Shown one piece after another: positions 1 to 5,326 of a stretch of 5,326 nt of DNA. The notes below the pieces were generated by a model that searched no databases, was not told where the DNA came from, and saw nothing but the letters and a program-made list of their open reading frames with translations. Position numbers and translations under genes: made by a program. The DNA lies in assembly GCA_947458775.1 (NCBI GenBank), contig CANGZX010000061.1, positions 1 through 5,326 of the forward strand. The letters run 5' to 3'. This DNA comes from Sphingobacteriaceae bacterium. Lineage in GTDB: Bacteria > Bacteroidota > Bacteroidia > Sphingobacteriales > Sphingobacteriaceae. Positions within the stretch are counted from its first letter, which is position 1; each line of letters starts with the position of its first letter.

Positions 1-43
1 AAACCATCCGTTTTTAGAGGAGAGCGTTAATCATCACATTTAA
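1..43 (+). CDS. 3' end of an upstream gene, possibly actF (alternative complex III subunit)
   Basis: Reading from base 2, thirteen codons (NHPFLEESVNHHI) run to a TAA at 41-43, 35 bases before the coxB ATG. The acidic then His-rich ending resembles, from memory, the tails of the ActF/quinone-binding membrane subunit of alternative complex III, whose operon normally lies directly upstream of coxB in Bacteroidota. The frame starting at base 1 is also open, to a TAA at 28-30 (KPSVFRGER), so the frame is not proven. The third frame stops at once. The short gap to coxB with no terminator-like hairpin fits cotranscription. The identity is inferred from gene order; the peptide is too short to prove it. 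Confidence 0.4.
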   Translation, partial: NHPFLEESVNHHI

Positions 44-78
44 TAGCAAACGAAATATACCTAGTGTTCGATAAGAAA

Positions 79-1404
79 ATGAGAGTAAGAAATTTTTTCA
101 AAAGCCCTTTATTGTACAGCTTAGTTTTAGTTGTAGGTTTAATGACTGCCCTTGGTGTTCAGGCACAAACAACTGATACTACAGCTGTATCTATGACCAC
201 TGCCATGGATACTGCCAGTACTACGGCGGCAGCTGGTCCTGCAAGCCCAACCTTAATTAGTACAGATGTTGATACCACTCAATTGTCGTGGAACCTGGGC
301 GATGGCCAAGGAAACCCTGTTGAAATTGGTAAAATAGCTCCTGATTATACGCCCATCTACAAATCATTCAGTTACTATTTCTTGTTATTTTTCTTGTTTT
401 GCGCATTTATTGCCATCATTGGCAGGTCATTAAAGGCATACGAACTAACACGCAGCATCCAGGGTAAAGAAAAGGGAATCAATTGGCATCGTATCCAAGC
501 CGTTTTATTAGGCATTGTATTGGTGGTAGGTTTATATGGTGCTTATTGGTCGTATACCACCCAAGGTGCTATGGTAAATTCCATTTCTGGTACCGAGCAC
601 GGTGAACGTATTGATTTCATGTTTAACATTACGGTGATAATTACCACGATAGTTTTTGTCATTACACACATCTTATTATTCGGTTTTTCTGTTCGTTATG
701 CAGGTTCCGAAAAAAGAAAAGCATATTTCTATCCACATAACAATGCCATTGAGCGTTTATGGACAATTGCTCCGGCTATTGTGTTAACCGTGTTGGTGTT
801 ATTAGGTTTCTTTACTTGGAAAGGTATTACCAATATTTCCGATTCGGATCAAAAAAATGCGCTTCAGGTAGAGGTTACCGGAGAGCAATTCAAATGGTCT
901 CTTCGTTATTCTGGTGCCGATAACCAAATTGGCACCCGTAATTATAAATTAATTAGCCCAACCAATGGTTTAGGTATTGATTTTACCGATAAAAAAAGCT
1001 GGGACGATCGTTTAGCAGGCGATATTGTTTTGCCCGTAAATCGTTCGGTACGTTTCACTATTGGTTCTAAAGATGTTTTGCACAGTTTCTACATTCCTAC
1101 GTTTAGGGTACAAATGAATGCAGTACCGGGCATGCCAACTTATTTTCAGTTTACGCCAAAATATACCACAGCAGAAATGCGTGGAAAATTAAACGATCCA
1201 AAATTCGACTACATTTTATTATGTGCGAAAATTTGTGGAGCTGGGCACTACAACATGCAAGTTAAAGTACGTGTAGTATCTGAAAAAGAATATCAAGAGT
1301 GGTTAACTAAACAACCATTGTATTATAATGATGATGTGAAAAAAGAACTCCAAATGGCCTCTGCTAGCACATCCGCTCAAGTAGCATTAACTTCTAACAA
1401 CTAA
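79..1404 (+). CDS. coxB: cytochrome c oxidase subunit II (CuA subunit), Bacteroidota type
   Basis: This is the CuA-bearing subunit of aa3 oxidase: it takes electrons on the periplasmic face and passes them to haem a in CoxA. I chose the ATG at 79 (441 aa); an in-frame GTG at 64 would add five residues. In 441-aa numbering, a signal peptide spans about 1-30, followed by a Thr/Ala/Ser-rich linker to about residue 60. Four membrane segments follow, near 96-116, 139-159, 182-205 and 227-248. The last two are the canonical subunit II hairpin and the first two are the extra pair common in this phylum. The cupredoxin domain covers about 260-405. It has the aromatic site QFKW (W273), the first CuA ligand H335, then C382, C386, H390 and M393 in CAKICGAGHYNM. 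K384 replaces the usual Mg-site Glu. The protein is longer than the classical subunit II (about 250-300 aa) because of the N-terminal additions. No haem c motif (CxxCH) is present, so it is not a caa3 fusion. coxA follows after 8 bases. Confidence 0.97.
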   Translation: MRVRNFFKSPLLYSLVLVVGLMTALGVQAQTTDTTAVSMTTAMDTASTTAAAGPASPTLISTDVDTTQLSWNLGDGQGNPVEIGKIAPDYTPIYKSFSYYFLLFFLFCAFIAIIGRSLKAYELTRSIQGKEKGINWHRIQAVLLGIVLVVGLYGAYWSYTTQGAMVNSISGTEHGERIDFMFNITVIITTIVFVITHILLFGFSVRYAGSEKRKAYFYPHNNAIERLWTIAPAIVLTVLVLLGFFTWKGITNISDSDQKNALQVEVTGEQFKWSLRYSGADNQIGTRNYKLISPTNGLGIDFTDKKSWDDRLAGDIVLPVNRSVRFTIGSKDVLHSFYIPTFRVQMNAVPGMPTYFQFTPKYTTAEMRGKLNDPKFDYILLCAKICGAGHYNMQVKVRVVSEKEYQEWLTKQPLYYNDDVKKELQMASASTSAQVALTSNN

Positions 1405-1412
1405 AAACGTTT

Positions 1413-3368
1413 ATGGCAAGCACAGCACACGATACAGCAGTACACCACGACGATCACGGTCATCACCATGAAACCTTTTTGACTAAATATGTGTTTAGTC
1501 AAGATCATAAAATGATCGCCAAACAATTCCTAATTACAGGGATTATTATGGGGGTTATTGCCATGTTTTTATCCGTATTGTTCCGTTTACAATTGGGGTG
1601 GCCAGATAAATCATTCCCAATTTTAGAAACCTTTTTAGGCAAATGGGCTGAAGGCGGTCGTATAAAACCAGATTTTTACCTGGCATTGGTTACCATTCAC
1701 GGTACCATGATGGTATTCTTTGTATTAACTGCAGGTTTGAGCGGAACGTTTAGTAACCTATTGATTCCTCTACAATTAGGAGCAAGAGATATGGCTTCGC
1801 CATTTATCAATATGCTTTCGTATTGGTTTTTCTTTTTGGCCTGTGTAATTATGATGGGTTCTTTCTTTGTAGAAAGTGGGCCCGCTAGTGCCGGTTGGAC
1901 TGTTTACCCACCTTTATCGGCCTTGCCAAAAGCAATTTCAGGTTCGGGTTTGGGTATGACCTTGTGGTTAGTTAGTATGGTATTGTTTGTTGCATCTTCT
2001 TTAATGGGAGCCTTAAACTACATCAGTACGGTATTAAACATGCGTACCAAAGGAATGGATTTATGGCGGATGCCTTTAACCATTTGGGCATTTTTCTTAA
2101 CGGCAATAACTGGGGTTTTATCTTTCCCGGTGCTTGTTGCAGCGGTAGTATTGTTAATTTTCGATCGTAGTTTTGGAACCAGTTTCTATTTATCTGATAT
2201 TGTGATGCAAGGGCAGGTGTTACCTAACCAAGGTGGTAGCCCAATTTTATGGCAACATTTATTTTGGTTTTTGGGTCACCCAGAGGTTTATATTGTATTA
2301 ATGCCTGCGTTGGGTATAACTTCTGAAGTAATTGCAACCAATTCTCGTAAACCAATTTTCGGTTACCATGCTATGGTGTACTCATTAATTGGTATTACGG
2401 TATTGTCGTTTATTGTGTGGGGTCACCACATGTTTCTTACCGGTATGAATCCGTTTTTGGGTGGTGTGTTTATGATAACCACGTTAATTATTGCGGTACC
2501 ATCGGCAGTAAAAACATTCAACTATTTGGCTACGCTTTGGAGAGGAAACATTCGTTTTACTCCGGCTATGCTATTTGCTATTGGTTTGGTTTCTTTCTTT
2601 ATTTCTGGTGGATTAACCGGAATTTTCTTAGGAAATGCAGCCTTAGATATCAACCTACACGATACGTATTTCGTAGTTGCCCACTTCCACTTGGTAATGG
2701 GTTCTGCGGCTATTTTCGGAATGCTTTGTGGTGTTTACCATTGGTTTCCTAAAATGTTCCGTCGTGAAATGGACGAAAGATTAGGTTATTTACACTTTTG
2801 GATAACTTTTATTTGTGCCTATTTGGTATTCTTCCCTATGCACTTTATGGGATTAGATGGCGTGCCTCGTAGATATTATGCCTTTACCGAATTTGAGTTT
2901 ATGAAAGAGTGGTTAACGGTAAACGTATTCATTACCTGGGCTGCCATCATAGCATCATTGGCGCAATTGGCATTCTTGTACAATTTCTTCCATTCTATTT
3001 TCTATGGCAAGAAAACCACCCAAAATCCATGGAATTCTAATACCTTGGAATGGACGACTCCGGTAGAACATTTACACGGTAACTGGCCAGGAGAAATTCC
3101 AACGGTATACCGTTGGCCATACGATTATAGCAAACCAGGCCATAACGAAGATTTTATTCCGCAAACTACACCGTTCTCAGAAACAATGAGCTCTAACGTG
3201 GCGCATGATTTTGAGGGTAATGCAGAAGCAGAGCTGTTGCAGGCAGAGTATGCAGCTAAAGGAACAAAAAAATCGGTAGTTGCGGCCAAGCCAGTAGCTA
3301 AAGCAGCAGCAAAAACTGCTAAAAAGCCTGCGGCAAAGAAAAAAACAACGCCTACTAAAAAGGCTTAA
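1413..3368 (+). CDS. coxA: cytochrome c oxidase subunit I (haem a, haem a3-CuB), A1 type
   Basis: This is the catalytic subunit that reduces O2 to water and pumps protons across the cytoplasmic membrane. It has 651 residues and twelve membrane segments from about 39 to 535. Haem a ligands are H96 and H426, and haem a3 is bound by H424 (HFHLV). CuB ligands are H289 and the pair H338-H339, with Y293 of HPEVY placed for the His-Tyr crosslink. E291 in HPEVY marks an A1-type enzyme. The D-channel residues D126 and N133 are kept. The K-channel K367 is kept, with S364 where Thr is usual. H416-D417 (Mg site) and R486-R487 (haem propionates) are present. The N-terminus is His-rich (seven His among residues 6-19) and lies in the cytoplasm by the usual topology. 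Residues 615-651 form an unusual Lys/Ala-rich tail, making the protein longer than the typical 530-620 aa. Translation starts at ATG 1413, 8 bases after coxB, with no clear Shine-Dalgarno sequence. A terminator-like hairpin follows. Confidence 0.99.
   Translation: MASTAHDTAVHHDDHGHHHETFLTKYVFSQDHKMIAKQFLITGIIMGVIAMFLSVLFRLQLGWPDKSFPILETFLGKWAEGGRIKPDFYLALVTIHGTMMVFFVLTAGLSGTFSNLLIPLQLGARDMASPFINMLSYWFFFLACVIMMGSFFVESGPASAGWTVYPPLSALPKAISGSGLGMTLWLVSMVLFVASSLMGALNYISTVLNMRTKGMDLWRMPLTIWAFFLTAITGVLSFPVLVAAVVLLIFDRSFGTSFYLSDIVMQGQVLPNQGGSPILWQHLFWFLGHPEVYIVLMPALGITSEVIATNSRKPIFGYHAMVYSLIGITVLSFIVWGHHMFLTGMNPFLGGVFMITTLIIAVPSAVKTFNYLATLWRGNIRFTPAMLFAIGLVSFFISGGLTGIFLGNAALDINLHDTYFVVAHFHLVMGSAAIFGMLCGVYHWFPKMFRREMDERLGYLHFWITFICAYLVFFPMHFMGLDGVPRRYYAFTEFEFMKEWLTVNVFITWAAIIASLAQLAFLYNFFHSIFYGKKTTQNPWNSNTLEWTTPVEHLHGNWPGEIPTVYRWPYDYSKPGHNEDFIPQTTPFSETMSSNVAHDFEGNAEAELLQAEYAAKGTKKSVVAAKPVAKAAAKTAKKPAAKKKTTPTKKA
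3255..3365 (+). other. Lys/Ala-rich, histone-H1-like C-terminal tail of CoxA
   Basis: Codons for residues 615-651 give a 37-residue tail with 13 Lys and 11 Ala plus Thr, Val and Pro, and only one Gly. It contains runs such as AKAAAKTAKK and PAAKKKTTPTKKA. There are no acidic residues in it, whereas the sequence just before is acidic (EAELLQAEY). The twelve-segment topology puts it in the cytoplasm. The composition resembles histone H1 and bacterial Hc1-like tails, which bind nucleic acids, but nothing in the sequence proves a function here. Confidence 0.75.
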
Positions 3369-3386
3369 GATAGAATACCACCTATG

Positions 3387-3439
3387 TTTAGGGTATCTGG
3401 CCTAAGTTTTTTTGAACTTACCGATACCCTAAATTTTTT
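3387..3439 (+). terminator. intrinsic terminator or attenuator between coxA and ctaA
   Basis: The arms TTTAGGGTATC (3387-3397) and GATACCCTAAA (3423-3433) are perfect 11-base reverse complements. Inside them GG (3399-3400) can pair with CC (3421-3422), and TAAGTT (3403-3408) pairs with AACTTA (3415-3420) around the loop TTTTTG. Only T3398 and CC 3401-3402 bulge. Six T residues follow (3434-3439). On the opposite strand no T-run follows the stem, so the element is oriented with the cox genes. It starts 18 bases after the coxA stop and ends 8 bases before the ctaA ATG. It may end most coxBA transcripts and let some polymerase through to ctaA-ctaB, or it may protect the 3' end of a processed coxBA mRNA. 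Confidence 0.8.
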
Positions 3440-3447
3440 ATAGCACC

Positions 3448-4509
3448 ATGCATTCAGCAGCCGAAAAACGATTTATACGAGTAAACCTGTTAGGCATTAT
3501 CAGCTTATTTTTGGTGATATTGGCCGGTGGTGTGGTACGTAGTTCGGGCTCAGGAATGGGCTGTCCAGATTGGCCGAAGTGTTTTGATCAGTACGTTCCG
3601 CCAACCTCGGTTTCGCAATTGCCTGCCAATTATCAAGAAAAATATGTAGCCGGTAGAGTAGCTAAAAACGAACGCTTTGCTAAAACACTCGATGTATTGG
3701 GCTATGGCGATTTGGCCCTGCGCATTAGAGAAGATAAAAGCATTTTACTCCCGGAGGAGTTTAACGTCACCAAAACCTGGACCGAATATATCAATCGGTT
3801 AATTGGGGCTATTTGTGGTTTGTTTTTGTTGGGGGCAGTGTTTCTATCTTTCCCCTATTTAAAAACCAGAAAACGTATTTTCTTTTTGAGCGTTTTCAAT
3901 GTGTTTTTAATAGGTTTCCAAGCTTGGTTGGGTTCTATTGTGGTGTCTACCAATTTACTGGCTTGGGTGGTTACCGTTCATATGTTAGTGGCTTTAGCCA
4001 TTATCGCCATTAGTATGTATACCTATTACGATGCTAAAAATTTTCAGAAGGTTTCTCTTCCCGTACATCGTACAGTAAAGGTTATGGCTTGCTTTTTGTT
4101 TTTAATAACTATTGGGCAAATTATATTGGGCACCGAAGTGCGTGAGCAAATAGATGGCATTGCCTCATTTATGAATAATACTGGCCGAGAATTGTGGGTA
4201 GATAAAGCAGATTTTTTTAAAATTCACCGAAGTTTAACCATCTTAGTTATTTCACTAACTTTTGCTTTAGAGCGTCGCTTGGTAAAACAGTATGCAGAAA
4301 AATCACCAGCAATACGTGCCATAAACTACTCCTTCGCTTTTCTTGGAGCACAAGCAGTTTTAGGTATTTCCTTAGCCTATTTCGCATTGCCGCCAGTGGC
4401 CCAAGCCTTACATCTTGTATTTGCCAGCTTATTGTTTGGTGCACAATTCTATGTAGTGTTGGCTTTAGGAAAAAGTACTCGGAAAGAAGAGGAGGCAAGC
4501 CATGCGTAA
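3448..4509 (+). CDS. ctaA: haem A synthase (CtaA/COX15 family)
   Basis: This membrane enzyme oxidises the C8 methyl of haem O to a formyl group, giving the haem A needed by CoxA. It has 353 residues and eight membrane segments in two four-helix halves. The first external loop holds the cysteine pair C39 and C45 in GSGMGCPDWPKC, and is long (about 80 residues, to the second helix). Helix 2 starts with E113-Y-I-N116-R117; in Bacillus subtilis CtaA this site reads E57-W-S-H60-R, so the first haem-ligand His is Asn here. The other three ligands are kept: H178 (TVHM), H260 (KIHR) and H322 (ALHLVFASLLFG). The second-half loop has GTEVREQID and no Cys pair. The start is ATG 3448, 8 bases after the T-run of the preceding hairpin. 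The ribosome site is weak, as is usual in this phylum. The last eight bases overlap ctaB. The gene also lacks an obvious promoter of its own. Confidence 0.95.
   Translation: MHSAAEKRFIRVNLLGIISLFLVILAGGVVRSSGSGMGCPDWPKCFDQYVPPTSVSQLPANYQEKYVAGRVAKNERFAKTLDVLGYGDLALRIREDKSILLPEEFNVTKTWTEYINRLIGAICGLFLLGAVFLSFPYLKTRKRIFFLSVFNVFLIGFQAWLGSIVVSTNLLAWVVTVHMLVALAIIAISMYTYYDAKNFQKVSLPVHRTVKVMACFLFLITIGQIILGTEVREQIDGIASFMNNTGRELWVDKADFFKIHRSLTILVISLTFALERRLVKQYAEKSPAIRAINYSFAFLGAQAVLGISLAYFALPPVAQALHLVFASLLFGAQFYVVLALGKSTRKEEEASHA
4488..4495 (+). promoter_or_regulatory. strong Shine-Dalgarno sequence for ctaB inside ctaA
   Basis: AGAGGAGG lies six bases before the ATG at 4502 and is a near-perfect anti-16S match. 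It decides the ctaB start. The other genes here have no comparable motif, and Bacteroidota genes generally lack one. It sits in the codons for the KEEEAS tail of CtaA. Together with the start/stop overlap ATGCGTAA (4502-4509) it suggests translational coupling or reinitiation. Confidence 0.7.
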
Positions 4510-5326
4510 TTTCTTATCCGATTTTGCCAAGTTGGTGAAACTTCGCTTAAGTTTTTTGGTGGTATTTTCTGCCTCTATCTCTTTTTTAATTGGGAGTAAA
4601 GAACAGGGATTTGTGAATTGGACCAACTGGTTTTTATTAACCATTGGCGGTTTTTTGGTGACGGCTGCTGCCAATGGTTTCAACGAAATTATAGAGAAAG
4701 ATTTAGATAAATTAATGAAACGTACTGCTGATCGGCCTATACCTGCCGGTCGGATGACCACGGGGCAAGCCCTAGTACTCAGTATTTTTATGAGCATTAT
4801 AGGTACCCTGATTTTGGTGCGATTGAATTTTTTAACCGGCGTACTCTCTGTATTCTCTATCTTTTTTTACGCCTTTATTTATACCCCCATGAAACGAAAA
4901 TCGCCTATTGCGGTTTTTCTTGGGGCCATACCTGGGGCATTACCCCCACTTATTGGCTATTTTGCGGCATTTGAAAATCCGGCCATTTCTTGGACACCAA
5001 TCATCTTATTTTTAGTCCAGTTTGTATGGCAGTTTCCACACTTTTGGTCTATTGCTTGGGTTTTAGATGAAGATTATAAAAAAGCGGGTTTCCGTTTGTT
5101 GCCCACCACCAAACCTGATAAAACAAGTGCTCTAATTATACTTCTCACCACTATTGTGCTGATTCCGGTGAGTTTAATGCCCACACTTTACCACATTGGT
5201 GGGAACAGTATTGCGTTCATTTCACTTGTTGCCGGCTTGTATTTTTTATATACAGCCATTCAATTGTATAGGCAATTAGATATTGCATCGGCACGACGAA
5301 TGATGTATGTCTCTTTTGTATATTTG
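4502..5326 (+). CDS. ctaB: haem O synthase (protohaem IX farnesyltransferase), 3' end cut by window
   Basis: This UbiA-family membrane prenyltransferase attaches a farnesyl group from farnesyl diphosphate to the 2-vinyl of haem B, making haem O, the substrate of CtaA. The window shows 275 codons with no stop; family members are about 280-310 aa, so perhaps 10-30 residues are missing. The first Asp-rich motif is N61-E-I-I-E65-K-D67-L-D69, followed by KRTADRPIPAGRM, typical of CtaB/CyoE. The usual first Asp of NxxxD is Glu (E65). The second motif is D189-E-D191-Y before KKAGFRLLP. Several hydrophobic helices separate these, and PHFWSIAW precedes the second motif as in known CtaB proteins. The start at ATG 4502 is supported by the Shine-Dalgarno sequence at 4488-4495 and by homology of the N-terminus (FAKLVKLRLSFLV). 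It overlaps ctaA by 8 bases, so the two haem enzymes are probably made together. Confidence 0.97.
   Translation, partial: MRNFLSDFAKLVKLRLSFLVVFSASISFLIGSKEQGFVNWTNWFLLTIGGFLVTAAANGFNEIIEKDLDKLMKRTADRPIPAGRMTTGQALVLSIFMSIIGTLILVRLNFLTGVLSVFSIFFYAFIYTPMKRKSPIAVFLGAIPGALPPLIGYFAAFENPAISWTPIILFLVQFVWQFPHFWSIAWVLDEDYKKAGFRLLPTTKPDKTSALIILLTTIVLIPVSLMPTLYHIGGNSIAFISLVAGLYFLYTAIQLYRQLDIASARRMMYVSFVYL

Noticed and set aside
64..78. GTG at 64 as the coxB start.
   Set aside because: It would add only five residues (MFDKK) before a signal peptide that already begins well at the ATG at 79, and GTG starts are less common; there is no ribosome-site evidence for either, so it remains possible.
151..265. 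Thr/Ala/Ser-rich, repeat-like stretch after the CoxB signal peptide.
   Set aside because: It has no exact DNA repeat unit and looks like an ordinary flexible periplasmic linker rather than a repeat element.
2417..2752. 111-codon open frame on the + strand inside coxA.
   Set aside because: It lies wholly within a coxA region of conserved catalytic helices, in another frame, and its product has no family resemblance.
3411..3437. Possible Bacteroidota-type promoter for ctaA: TTTG at 3411-3414 and TAAATTTT at 3430-3437.
   Set aside because: The spacing is 15 bases, shorter than the usual 17-23 in this phylum, the -7 box lacks its final G, and both parts lie in the terminator hairpin and T-run, which explains the same bases better.
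4247..4498. 83-codon open frame on the - strand inside ctaA.
   Set aside because: It is antisense to helices 6-8 of CtaA, including conserved H260-H322 surroundings, with no plausible protein features.
4465..4797. 110-codon open frame on the - strand across the ctaA-ctaB junction.
   Set aside because: It is antisense to the ctaA end and to the conserved Asp-rich motif region of ctaB; the forward frames are clearly the coding ones.

Overview
The window carries part of an aerobic respiration gene cluster, all on the + strand, that encodes an aa3-type haem-copper cytochrome c oxidase and the enzymes that make its haem A. The sequence points to a member of the Bacteroidota, probably near Sphingobacteriales (Pedobacter-like). 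The reasons are the AT-rich coding style, a CoxB with two extra N-terminal membrane segments and a C-x-K-x-C CuA motif, a His-rich CoxA N-terminus, and the gene order coxB-coxA-ctaA-ctaB. The phylum-level placement is fairly firm; the order-level one comes from remembered family resemblance.

Layout: positions 1-43 probably hold the last 13 codons of an upstream gene, possibly actF of alternative complex III, which usually precedes coxB in this phylum. coxB (79-1404) and coxA (1413-3368) are 8 bases apart and encode the two catalytic subunits. A 79-base gap follows, almost filled by a strong hairpin with a T-run (3387-3439) that looks like an intrinsic terminator or attenuator. ctaA (haem A synthase, 3448-4509) and ctaB (haem O synthase, 4502 to the window edge, incomplete) overlap by 8 bases, with a clear Shine-Dalgarno sequence for ctaB inside the end of ctaA. 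There is no gene-free stretch longer than 79 bases.

How they work together: CtaB adds a farnesyl group to haem B to make haem O. CtaA oxidises haem O to haem A. CoxA binds haem a and haem a3/CuB, and CoxB binds CuA and feeds it electrons. Quinol oxidation by alternative complex III would supply the electrons; an ACIII-aa3 oxidase supercomplex is known from Flavobacterium johnsoniae. Subunit III/IV genes are expected beyond the right edge but are not in this window.

I see no undescribed system here; this is a core energy-metabolism locus. The points worth a second look are a histone-H1-like Lys/Ala tail on CoxA, the terminator-like hairpin placed just before ctaA with no room for a new promoter, an Asn in place of a canonical haem-ligand His in CtaA, and a Lys in place of the Mg-site Glu in CoxB.
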